Part shown: one piece after another, positions 1-5,854 of the stretch
How the letters are laid out: each line of letters begins with the position of its first letter
How positions within the stretch are numbered: position 1 is the stretch's first letter
Assembly: GCA_020628975.1 (NCBI GenBank)
Contig: JAHDEF010000116.1
Coordinates: 1 to 5,854, forward strand
DNA: 5,854 nucleotides
Source of the DNA: Aquimarina sp.
Lineage (GTDB): Bacteria > Bacteroidota > Bacteroidia > Flavobacteriales > Flavobacteriaceae
Direction of reading: 5' to 3'
Notes under the pieces: generated by a model
What the model saw: only the letters and a program-made list of their open reading frames with translations
Told to the model about the DNA's origin: nothing
Database searches by the model: none
Program-made: the position numbers and the translations under genes

Positions 1-1455
1 GTATCGGCAATAGACCAAGCCAACACGCCATTTATTGATAGTTTATATACCAAATATCCTAACGCAGCCTTAAGAACTGATGGGCTAAATGTTGGACTTC
101 CTGAAGGACAAATGGGTAATAGTGAAGTAGGTCACATGAACCTAGGGGCTGGTCGTATTGTGTATCAAAACTTAACTAAAATTAACCTTGCGGTTAAAAA
201 CAACACTTTAAAAGACGAAAAAGCGATCTCTGACGCTTTTACTTACGCTAAAGAAAATCAAAAAAACGTACATTTTTTAGGATTAGTTAGTGATGGAGGA
301 GTACACTCGCACATCAGCCATTTAAAAGGTCTATTGACTGCGGCTAACGAGGTTGGTCTTAAAGATGTATATGTTCATGGTTTTACCGATGGACGTGATG
401 TTGATCCAAAATCAGGAGCATCTCATTTCGCTTCTTTACAAGAGCATATGAATGCGACTACAGGTAAAATTGCCTCAGTTACTGGACGCTATTATGCTAT
501 GGATCGTGATAATCGTTGGGAACGTGTTGCTTTAGCTTATAAAGGAATAGCCAATGGAGAAGGAACCCTTACCGAAGATATTTTAGCATCTATTAACGAA
601 CAATATGCCGCTGACATTACTGACGAATTTATAAAACCTTTAATCGCTTCAGAAAACGGAAAAGCAATAGGTACTATCGCTGAAGATGATGTCGTAATTT
701 TCTTCAACTTTCGTACTGATCGTGGTCGCGAGTTAACTAATATGTTATCGCAAAAAGATTTCCCTGAGCAAGGCACCAAAAAATTGAGCTTGTATTATGT
801 TACTATGACCAATTACGACGAAAGTTTTGATGGTATTAAAGTTATTTTCAATAACGATAACATTACGGAGACAATAGGTGAGGTTTTATCGAAAGCAGGT
901 AAAAAGCAAATTCGAATTGCTGAAACCGAAAAGTACCCTCACGTAACTTTCTTTTTTTCTGGTGGACAAGAAGAACCATTTGAAGGGGAAAGTCGCATTC
1001 TAAAGAATTCACCCAAAGTGGCTACTTATGATTTAAAACCTGAAATGAGTGCCTACGAACTTACAGAAGCACTTGTTACTGATTTGAAAAAACAAGAAGC
1101 TGATTTTGTTTGCTTAAACTTTGCAAATGGTGATATGGTTGGACACACGGGTATTATGGAAGCTGCTGTGAAAGCTTGCGAAGCTGTTGACGAATGCGCA
1201 AAAAATGTTATTGAAACAGGTTTAGAAAACGGATATACGACAATATTAATAGCCGATCATGGAAATTGTGAAACCATGATGAATCCTGACGGAAGTCCTC
1301 ATACAGCGCATACTACAAATCCTGTTCCTGTTATTTTAATAGATAATGAATTAACAACTATAAAAGATGGTGTTTTAGGCGACGTTGCTCCTACTATCTT
1401 AAAATTAATTGGTGTTGATCAACCTGAAGCTATGACGCGATTCCCTTTAGTTTAA
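1..1455 (+). CDS. gpmI: 2,3-bisphosphoglycerate-independent phosphoglycerate mutase (5' end cut by window)
   Basis: This cytoplasmic glycolytic/gluconeogenic enzyme interconverts 3- and 2-phosphoglycerate through a phosphoserine intermediate, using two Mn2+ ions and no bisphosphoglycerate cofactor. The frame is open from base 1 to the TAA at 1453-1455, giving 484 visible residues against about 505-510 in the family, so roughly 20 N-terminal residues, including the first metal-binding Asp of the LDGWG motif, lie outside. In visible numbering the nucleophile Ser41 sits in MGNSEVGH (codon 121-123). Metal ligands are Asp378 and His382 (NGDMVGHTG), Asp419-His420 (ADHGN) and His437 (HTAHTTNPVP). 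Substrate-binding residues are seen in DGGVHSH and DGRDVDP. Spacing between these sites fits the Bacillus enzyme with one small indel. The ATG at 112 is internal to the conserved Ser motif and cannot be the start. A terminator follows. The gene looks intact and ordinary. Confidence 0.97.
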   Translation, partial: VSAIDQANTPFIDSLYTKYPNAALRTDGLNVGLPEGQMGNSEVGHMNLGAGRIVYQNLTKINLAVKNNTLKDEKAISDAFTYAKENQKNVHFLGLVSDGGVHSHISHLKGLLTAANEVGLKDVYVHGFTDGRDVDPKSGASHFASLQEHMNATTGKIASVTGRYYAMDRDNRWERVALAYKGIANGEGTLTEDILASINEQYAADITDEFIKPLIASENGKAIGTIAEDDVVIFFNFRTDRGRELTNMLSQKDFPEQGTKKLSLYYVTMTNYDESFDGIKVIFNNDNITETIGEVLSKAGKKQIRIAETEKYPHVTFFFSGGQEEPFEGESRILKNSPKVATYDLKPEMSAYELTEALVTDLKKQEADFVCLNFANGDMVGHTGIMEAAVKACEAVDECAKNVIETGLENGYTTILIADHGNCETMMNPDGSPHTAHTTNPVPVILIDNELTTIKDGVLGDVAPTILKLIGVDQPEAMTRFPLV

Positions 1456-1508
1456 CAAAAAATTATATATTTTGAATCGTTTAATCGATATAATCAACTC
1501 TTAATCAG

Positions 1509-1546
1509 AAAAGCTATGTGTTTACTTTAATACATAGCTTTTTTTT
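1509..1546 (+). terminator. Rho-independent terminator after gpmI
   Basis: An 11-bp perfect stem pairs 1509-1519 (AAAAGCTATGT, with the outer A's pairing to the T tract) with 1532-1542 (ACATAGCTTTT). It can be extended inward by a G-U and two A-T pairs to a 6-nt loop at 1523-1528. The 3' arm runs straight into eight consecutive T's (1539-1546). It lies 53 nt past the gpmI stop and upstream of the map promoter, so it separates the two transcription units. Because the outer arm is A-rich, the reverse strand also offers a short U tract, but no gene reads into it from the right here. Confidence 0.88.
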
Positions 1547-1560
1547 ATAAATTGCGTTAG

Positions 1561-1592
1561 TTTATTATTTACTATTCAAACCGTTATATTTG
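1561..1592 (+). promoter_or_regulatory. Bacteroidetes-type promoter for map
   Basis: TATATTTG at 1585-1592 matches the -7 consensus TAnnTTTG of the Bacteroidetes primary sigma factor exactly. TTTA at 1561-1564 is one mismatch from the TTTG -33 box, at a spacing of 20 nt, within the usual range. The predicted transcript would begin near 1598-1600, giving a leader of about 20 nt that ends in the A-rich stretch AAATAAAAAA (1608-1617) just before the ATG. There is no Shine-Dalgarno sequence, which is normal in this phylum. The position just after the gpmI terminator supports the call; the start site itself is inferred. Confidence 0.72.
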
Positions 1593-1617
1593 CACCCCCT
1601 GATAAGCAAATAAAAAA

Positions 1618-2442
1618 ATGATTATAACAAAAACTAGAGAAGAAATAGAATTAATAAGAGAAAGTGCTCTTATTGTTTCTAAAACATTGGGAATGTTAGC
1701 TGCAGAAATTAAGCCTGGCATAACTACTTTACAGCTAGATGCGTTAGCAGAAACATTTATTAGAGATCACGGTGCTATACCTGGCTTTTTAGGCCTTTAT
1801 GATTTTCCCAATACCTTATGTATAAGTCCAAATGAACAAGTGGTTCACGGGATACCAAATGACATTCCTTTAGAAGAAGGAGATATACTATCTGTTGACT
1901 GCGGTGCCTTAAAAAATGAATTCTACGGAGACCATGCATATACATTTGCCGTAGGTGAAATATCCGAAGAAAAAAAACGTCTTTTAGATATCACAAGAGC
2001 TTCATTATATGTAGGAATAGAAGAATTTAGAGTTAATAATCGTGTAGGAGATGTTGGTTACGCCATTCAAAAATTTACTGAAGACGCTGGTTATGGCGTT
2101 GTGCGCGAACTCGTGGGTCACGGCCTAGGAAAAGTGATGCATGAAGCTCCTGAAATGCCTAACTACGGAAAACGAGGGCGCGGTAAAAAATTTATAGAAG
2201 GTATGGTCGTAGCAATTGAACCTATGACTAATATGGGAACAAAAAATATAAAACAACATAAAGATGGGTGGACAATAACCACTAGGGATAATAAACCTAG
2301 CGCTCACTTTGAACATAACGTGGCTATCATCGACGGTGCCCCTGAAATTCTTTCGACTTTTGATTACGTTCATGAAGTTTTAGGAATTACTACCGACGAA
2401 GAAAAGCCCTATAAAAAAACAGCAATAACTTTAGCCAACTAG
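1618..2442 (+). CDS. map: Type I methionine aminopeptidase
   Basis: This cytosolic metalloprotease removes the initiator methionine from nascent proteins when the second residue is small. The 274-residue length fits the bacterial type I family, and the pita-bread fold covers almost the whole chain. All expected metal ligands are visible: Asp94 (SVDCG), Asp105 (YGDHAYTF), His168 (VGHGLG), Glu201 (AIEPM) and Glu232 (HFEHNV). The substrate-contact histidines His77 (VVHGIPND) and His175 (MHEAPEMPNYG) are also present. There is no N-terminal zinc-finger/SH3-binding extension. The ATG at 1618 is the only sensible start: it lies about 20 nt below a good promoter and the family alignment begins with the usual KTREEIELIRES helix. 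In many bacteria map lies among ribosomal protein genes; here it heads a unit with an HNH-family gene 23 nt downstream. This is probably the essential copy, though a second map elsewhere cannot be excluded. Confidence 0.97.
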   Translation: MIITKTREEIELIRESALIVSKTLGMLAAEIKPGITTLQLDALAETFIRDHGAIPGFLGLYDFPNTLCISPNEQVVHGIPNDIPLEEGDILSVDCGALKNEFYGDHAYTFAVGEISEEKKRLLDITRASLYVGIEEFRVNNRVGDVGYAIQKFTEDAGYGVVRELVGHGLGKVMHEAPEMPNYGKRGRGKKFIEGMVVAIEPMTNMGTKNIKQHKDGWTITTRDNKPSAHFEHNVAIIDGAPEILSTFDYVHEVLGITTDEEKPYKKTAITLAN

Positions 2443-2465
2443 GCTGATTTAATTTAATCATCATT

Positions 2466-3023
2466 ATGGAAGTATGGAAAACGTATCGAAGAGAAAACTG
2501 GCCCCCGCAGGTTTTTTTCGAGGTGTCCAACACAGGTCGTATTAAAAATATGAGAACTGGACGCTACAAAAAATTAACAAAAACTAATAAATACGGGCAA
2601 TTAGGCTTTTCTGTATATCTTGGAAAAGATGACACTGGTAAAGACCGAACTACCACAGCCATTCTTCACCGTGTGCTAGCGATTTGTTTTATCGAAAATC
2701 CTGAAAACAAACCCTACGTAATTCATAAAGATCACAATATTACAAATAACGAGATCGATAATTTACTGTGGGCATCAGAAAAAGAATGGGTAGCGCATGT
2801 AGCAAAAAGTCCTAGAATAAAAGCCGAAAAAGAACGTAGAAAAAAAATAGGTTTCAGAGGTTATCAAAAACTAACTGAAGCACAAGCCTATGTATTGAAA
2901 AAGAAATTATTAGACCCTAACAGAAAAACTAGAATTCGCGTTTTAGCGAAACAATTTGGTGTGTCAGAAATGCAATTATACCGAATTAAATCTGGTGAAA
3001 ACTGGGGTAGTTTAGAAGTATGA
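2466..3023 (+). CDS. NUMOD4/HNH homing-endonuclease-like DNA-binding protein
   Basis: This 185-residue protein has the layout of free-standing HNH endonucleases of phage and intron origin. Residues 2-50 fit NUMOD4, a DNA-contacting motif (EVWKTY, then FEVSNTGRIKNMRTGR). Residues 64-111 fit the HNH_3 nuclease core: HRVLAICF, then IHKDHN (His87, Asp89), then TNNEIDNLLW (Asn94, Asn95, Asn99). Residues 136-180 look like a helix-turn-helix of the type fused to such enzymes (VLAKQFGVSEMQLYRIKSGENW is the core, here split as VLAKQFGVS and MQLYRIKSGENW). The lysine/arginine-rich linker at 115-130 suits DNA binding. The catalytic His and Asn residues appear kept, so nicking or cleaving DNA is plausible but unproven. 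The ATG at 2466 lies 23 nt after map, with no terminator or good promoter between. Its stop overlaps the next start as ATGA. Nothing around it resembles an intron, intein or phage. What it cuts or binds is unknown. Confidence 0.85.
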   Translation: MEVWKTYRRENWPPQVFFEVSNTGRIKNMRTGRYKKLTKTNKYGQLGFSVYLGKDDTGKDRTTTAILHRVLAICFIENPENKPYVIHKDHNITNNEIDNLLWASEKEWVAHVAKSPRIKAEKERRKKIGFRGYQKLTEAQAYVLKKKLLDPNRKTRIRVLAKQFGVSEMQLYRIKSGENWGSLEV

Positions 3024-3790
3024 TTGAAAACCTATTCAAGATGGGTCTTGGGTTATTTCCAAGACCTTTCTTAATAAAAATTAGCTATTTAGTACGTCCC
3101 CTATTTCGTTTTTTTCTAAAAGGAAACACGTATACGGACCCTATTGATGGTATGAGTTTCAAGAAATTTTTACCTTATGGATACGAAAACCAACGTAAAA
3201 ATGTACTTTCTCCTTCTACTTTATCTTTAGAAAGACACCGATTACTTTGGTTATTCTTACAAAATGAAACCAATCTTTTTTCAGCAAAACACCAACTATT
3301 ACATTTTGCCCCCGAACAAGCTTTCTATAAAAGGTTCAGGAAAGCTGCCAATATAGATTATACCACTACTGATTTGAATTCGCCACTTGCGGATGTAAAA
3401 GCAGATATTTGCCATCTCCCATTTGAAGATAATAGTTTCAGCTTTATTTTATGTAACCATGTTTTAGAGCATATACCAGATGACACTAAAGCCATGCAGG
3501 AAATATATCGGGTATTGAAACCTAAAGGAATAGCTATTCTTCAAATTCCTCAAGATTATTCTCGTAAAACTACTTTTGAAGACGATACTATTACCGACCC
3601 TAAAGAACGCACTAAGATTTTTGGGCAATACGATCATGTACGCGTATACGGCATGGATTATTTTGACAAATTAAGATCTATAGGTTTTGAGGTTGAAGCT
3701 ATTGATTATACCAAAAAATTAACTAGTGCTGAAATAGATCGCTATCGACTTTCACAGCATGAATTAATTCCTTTTTGTACGAAACCTTGA
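3020..3790 (+). CDS. Class I SAM-dependent methyltransferase (Methyltransf_11 type)
   Basis: This 256-residue protein is predicted to transfer a methyl group from S-adenosylmethionine; the substrate is unknown. Residues 92-175 carry the Rossmann-type core: LLHFAPEQ in the motif I position (without the usual GxGxG), Asp118 in TTTDL as the likely ribose-binding acid, ADICHLPFEDNSFSFI (residues 128-143), NHVLEHIPDD (146-155) and the EIYRVLKPKGIAILQIP strand. A positively charged hydrophobic N-terminus (residues 5-35, FPRPFLIKISYLV and on) could sit on a membrane or bind a lipid. Residues 39-75 (DPIDG, FLPYG, SPSTLSLERHR) look like a zinc-ribbon segment of related methyltransferases with the cysteines replaced. 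The ATG at 3020 overlaps the TGA of the upstream gene by 4 nt, which argues for translational coupling. An internal Met at residue 8 is a less likely start. The C-terminus faces apbE. Confidence 0.88.
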   Translation: MIENLFKMGLGLFPRPFLIKISYLVRPLFRFFLKGNTYTDPIDGMSFKKFLPYGYENQRKNVLSPSTLSLERHRLLWLFLQNETNLFSAKHQLLHFAPEQAFYKRFRKAANIDYTTTDLNSPLADVKADICHLPFEDNSFSFILCNHVLEHIPDDTKAMQEIYRVLKPKGIAILQIPQDYSRKTTFEDDTITDPKERTKIFGQYDHVRVYGMDYFDKLRSIGFEVEAIDYTKKLTSAEIDRYRLSQHELIPFCTKP

Positions 3791-3827
3791 TTGCTGACTA
3801 ACATTTAAAAAATAAATTTAGAGCGAA

Positions 3828-4853
3828 TTATTCAACCAGCTGTTTTTCAAAAATTTCAGTCTTATAAATTTCTATTTCTCCTTTTTCATCAGAATAAATA
3901 ATAAAAGCTTCTAAATTCTCTTTACGAATTATCTGCTTAGAAGTTTCTAAAGGCATCGCCATAAATGTAGTTGCCCATGCATCTGCAATTGCACAATTTT
4001 CAGCTATAATAGAAACACTTAGAACATTTGAGGTTCGTGTGTAACCTGTATGCGGATCGATCGTGTGTACATATTTCTTACCTGTGGTGCTATCTATTTT
4101 AAATTTTCGATAATTCCCTGAAGTTGCCATAGCCTGATCTTTCAAATTTACAAGCGCTATCAATGCTCTTGAGTTACCACTTTCACCTGGATAATCGATT
4201 CCAACAACCCAATCCTTTTGTTTTTCCTGATGTATGCCTTTAGCTACTAACTCCCCTCCTACTTCTATTAAATAATCTTGGTATCCTTTGCGATCCATAA
4301 AACGGGCTATGCGATCAATGCAATAGCCTTTCGCAATAGCATTAAAATCCAAAAAAATATGCTTATTATCTTTTTCTACGATACCATCTTTATTTAATAC
4401 AACTTTTTGCCAGCCTACATATTGCATTAGTGAATCTACTTTATGTTGATTCATATTTGAAATGGTCTTTGTAGGACCAAAACCCCATGCATTAACTAGT
4501 GTACCGACCGTAGGATCAAAATAGCCATTGGATGCTTTATTAATTTTGGAAGATAACTCGAATACCTCAGTAAACATTTCATCCACTTTAATTGACGCTC
4601 CCTTATTTATTTTTGAAATATCAGATGTGGGAATATACGTACTAAGCGATCGATTGACCGCCTTAAATATACTATCTAAAGAAGGCGTAATTTTACTTGC
4701 CTCGCTAGTATCAAAATATAGAATAGAGTATGTAGTACCTAAAGCATTACCACGCGCTGTTTTCAATTCTTTTTTTGATGAAGTACAGCTAACACATAAA
4801 ATACAAAGTAATTTGAATGTAATAAGCAACGGAATTATTTTCCTCATAACCAT
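3828..4853 (-). CDS. apbE: FAD:protein FMN transferase, ApbE family lipoprotein
   Basis: ApbE covalently attaches FMN, taken from FAD, to threonine residues of exported or membrane flavoproteins, chiefly NqrB/NqrC of the Na+-pumping NADH:quinone reductase and RnfG/RnfD. Residues 1-23 form a lipoprotein signal: basic MVMRK, a hydrophobic stretch and CVSC with Cys23 as likely lipidation site, followed by TSSKK; the protein would act outside the inner membrane. Family motifs follow: GNALGTTYSI (35-44), STYIPTSDISKIN, GYFDPTVG (110-117), NAWGFGP, LDFNAIAKGYCID (168-180), EVGGEL (197-202), ATSGNYR (243-249), HTIDPHTG (263-270), and DAWATTFMAM (291-300) with the Asp and Thr that bind Mg2+. The 341 residues match the family. 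I chose the ATG at 4853 because AAAAGA precedes it; the ATG at 4847 is nearly as good, and a TTG at 4877 abutting the upstream stop would lengthen the signal oddly. No target flavoprotein is in the window. Confidence 0.94.
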   Translation of the reverse strand: MVMRKIIPLLITFKLLCILCVSCTSSKKELKTARGNALGTTYSILYFDTSEASKITPSLDSIFKAVNRSLSTYIPTSDISKINKGASIKVDEMFTEVFELSSKINKASNGYFDPTVGTLVNAWGFGPTKTISNMNQHKVDSLMQYVGWQKVVLNKDGIVEKDNKHIFLDFNAIAKGYCIDRIARFMDRKGYQDYLIEVGGELVAKGIHQEKQKDWVVGIDYPGESGNSRALIALVNLKDQAMATSGNYRKFKIDSTTGKKYVHTIDPHTGYTRTSNVLSVSIIAENCAIADAWATTFMAMPLETSKQIIRKENLEAFIIYSDEKGEIEIYKTEIFEKQLVE

Positions 4854-4877
4854 AAAATCTTTTAAAATTAGGAACAA

Positions 4878-5237
4878 CTACACTTCCTTAATACCTGGGT
4901 AATTAACGATATAATCTTCCGCCTTGGTAACGGGCTTTTCATAATCTGCTGCGTTAGCCAAGCCGACTGCGGCGTAAAAAGTACGGGCTTTGAACTTAAT
5001 AGCATGATCTTTCATAGGCTGAAGAAAAATGGTATCCATAACATTAGGATCGTCGGGATAACTTATTGCCTGTACTACTACAAAATGAAGCTTTCCTTTT
5101 TTTAGCGCTACAAATTGAGGATCTTTTTTTAGTTCGCTATTAACTGCCAGAAATTCAAAACCTTTTTCTTCTAAATCTTTACCCACAATATTCATGGCTA
5201 AGTTGTGTAATTCTTGTGCATTTAAGGCTTCTTCCAT
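4878..5237 (-). CDS. Conserved small protein of unknown function, YraN-like layout without catalytic residues
   Basis: I recognise this as a small protein often found beside apbE in flavobacteria; from memory it is frequently labelled Na(+)-translocating NADH-quinone reductase subunit F, which cannot be right in the literal sense because 119 residues hold no ferredoxin [2Fe-2S] cysteine motif (there is no cysteine at all) and no FAD/NADH module. The chain is soluble, with no signal peptide or membrane segment. Residues 7-33 (helix, then EEKGFEFLAVNS) and 37-58 (DPQFVALKKGKLHFVVVQA) resemble the start of YraN/UPF0102 and Holliday-resolvase-like folds, followed by a helix and a FKARTFYAAVG strand-helix near 82-92. 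The catalytic Asp and E-x-K positions would be Gln41, Val54 and Gln56, so nuclease activity is not expected. It lies 32 nt after the flippase and 24 nt before apbE on the same strand. The ATG at 5237 is the first in frame after the flippase stop. Confidence 0.75.
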   Translation of the reverse strand: MEEALNAQELHNLAMNIVGKDLEEKGFEFLAVNSELKKDPQFVALKKGKLHFVVVQAISYPDDPNVMDTIFLQPMKDHAIKFKARTFYAAVGLANAADYEKPVTKAEDYIVNYPGIKEV

Positions 5238-5269
5238 ACTGCAAAATTGATCATTTTAATTAAAAAACA

Positions 5270-5854
5270 CTAGCCAATTCTATTTTTTATTGAAACCCAC
5301 TGAGACCTAAGAAAATCATTTACAGGCTTAGATATATTATTAAAATAAACTAGCACGCCATAACTTATCAAAATAAAAACACTTCGAATAATAAGCCCAA
5401 AAAGGTTTTCTGGAAAGAATGAAACGGTACTTCTAAAAAAGAATCCTAACAATACTATTATTACAATCAGTTTAAAGAAACCTTTGTTATAAGGTTGTAA
5501 CCCGAAACTTCTCTTTACCCAAAATAATTTAATAGCATCATAAATCATATATGCAGAAAGAGAAGCCATTGCAGCGCCTTGCAATCCATATATAGGAATT
5601 AGCCAGCTATTTAAAAGTATAGCGATAACAGTTACAACAACACCAAACAAAAGCAACCATTTATAGTAGTCTGAATTATAAAGAATTGCACTAGTTACGC
5701 CTAAACTAGATTCCAATAGTTTGATAATACATATCAAGAAAAGCACTTGTAAGTGTAATTGGTATTGGTTGGATATGAACGCATAAATAGTTTCTACATT
5801 GCAAAATATTAATAAAGCGATAACTCCACCGACTATTAAAGTTGTAATACTGGT
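5270..5854 (-). CDS. Polysaccharide/oligosaccharide flippase, MOP superfamily (C-terminal part; 5' end outside window)
   Basis: The frame is open from the right edge of the window to the TAG at 5270-5272, giving the last 194 residues of an inner-membrane protein; Wzx/RfbX/MATE-like flippases usually have about 420-500, so well over half is missing. About six hydrophobic segments can be seen, near visible residues 4-26, 36-58, 66-88, 93-113, 126-146 and 152-171. The stretch LNSWLIPIYGLQGAAMAS (81-98) is the hallmark of this superfamily: a helix ending in an N..liP.yG.xGAA turn. Such proteins move lipid-linked sugar units (O-antigen, capsule or similar) across the inner membrane. The C-terminus is basic (KNRIG) and probably cytoplasmic. 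A GTG at 5746 is only an internal valine codon. Murein precursor flippase (MurJ) is less likely from the C-terminal pattern. Two short genes follow on the same strand, but no polysaccharide cluster is visible. Confidence 0.87.
   Translation of the reverse strand, partial: TSITTLIVGGVIALLIFCNVETIYAFISNQYQLHLQVLFLICIIKLLESSLGVTSAILYNSDYYKWLLLFGVVVTVIAILLNSWLIPIYGLQGAAMASLSAYMIYDAIKLFWVKRSFGLQPYNKGFFKLIVIIVLLGFFFRSTVSFFPENLFGLIIRSVFILISYGVLVYFNNISKPVNDFLRSQWVSIKNRIG

Noticed and set aside
537..779. Minus-strand open frame antisense to gpmI
   Set aside because: It mirrors conserved gpmI coding sequence and has no independent start context or family pattern.
112..1455. ATG at 112 as the start of the phosphoglycerate mutase
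   Set aside because: The frame is open and conserved-looking back to base 1, and 112 lies in the catalytic Ser motif; it is an internal methionine of a gene cut by the window edge.
2125..2373. Minus-strand open frame antisense to map
   Set aside because: It lies opposite the conserved metal-binding half of map and shows no protein-like pattern of its own.
2445..2460. Dyad TGATTTAATTTAATCA between map and the HNH gene as an operator or terminator
   Set aside because: The arms are only 5 bp of mostly A/T, there is no T tract after it, and such dyads arise easily in AT-rich spacers.
4854..4877. TTG at 4877 as the apbE start
   Set aside because: Two ATG codons (4853 and 4847) lie just downstream and give a normal lipoprotein signal; the TTG would add eight residues with no support.
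4528..4902. Plus-strand open frame of 124 codons antisense to apbE
   Set aside because: It lies opposite a well-supported gene, spans its signal peptide region and gives no recognisable protein pattern.
5243..5257. Inverted repeat AAAATTGATCATTTT as a terminator after the flippase
   Set aside because: It is short and AT-only apart from TGATCA, needs a bulged base, and on the minus strand the T run comes before the dyad, not after it.
5238..5269. Promoter for the 119-residue gene (CAATTTTG on the minus strand)
   Set aside because: It has one mismatch to TAnnTTTG, lacks a clear -33 box, and lies so close to the ATG that the transcript would be nearly leaderless; read-through from the flippase is simpler.
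5270..5746. A 158-residue gene starting at GTG 5746
   Set aside because: The same frame continues open to the window edge with further hydrophobic flippase-like sequence, so 5746 is an internal valine codon.

Overview
The window looks like a chromosomal segment from a member of the Bacteroidota, most likely the family Flavobacteriaceae. The DNA is AT-rich. The clearest promoter has the Bacteroidetes-type TAnnTTTG box, start codons are preceded by A/T-rich sequence rather than Shine-Dalgarno motifs, and the protein sequences have a flavobacterial character. The family assignment is a judgement from memory of such proteins, not from a search.

Layout, plus strand (1-3790). The window opens inside gpmI, the cofactor-independent phosphoglycerate mutase of glycolysis, which lacks only about 20 N-terminal residues. 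A strong intrinsic terminator follows it. A new promoter then drives what looks like a three-gene unit: map (type I methionine aminopeptidase), a NUMOD4/HNH homing-endonuclease-like protein with a C-terminal helix-turn-helix, and a class I SAM-dependent methyltransferase. The gaps are 23 nt (map to HNH) and a 4-nt ATGA overlap (HNH to methyltransferase), so the three are probably co-transcribed and the last two translationally coupled.

Layout, minus strand (3828-5854). Reading leftward from the right edge are the C-terminal third or so of a MOP-superfamily polysaccharide/lipid-linked oligosaccharide flippase, a small 119-residue protein of unknown function, and apbE, a lipoprotein-type FAD:protein FMN transferase. 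All three point the same way with gaps of 32 and about 24 nt. The two blocks converge at 3791-3827 with no obvious terminator between them.

Most of the window is housekeeping. Three genes deserve a second look: the HNH/NUMOD4 protein that sits inside a core operon like a domesticated gene rather than a mobile one; the 119-residue protein, whose layout recalls a YraN-like nuclease fold with its catalytic residues replaced; and the methyltransferase, whose N-terminus resembles a zinc ribbon that has lost its cysteines and whose SAM-binding motif I is atypical. No tRNA, rRNA, CRISPR array, insertion sequence or long repeat was seen, and no stretch over 300 bases lacks a gene.
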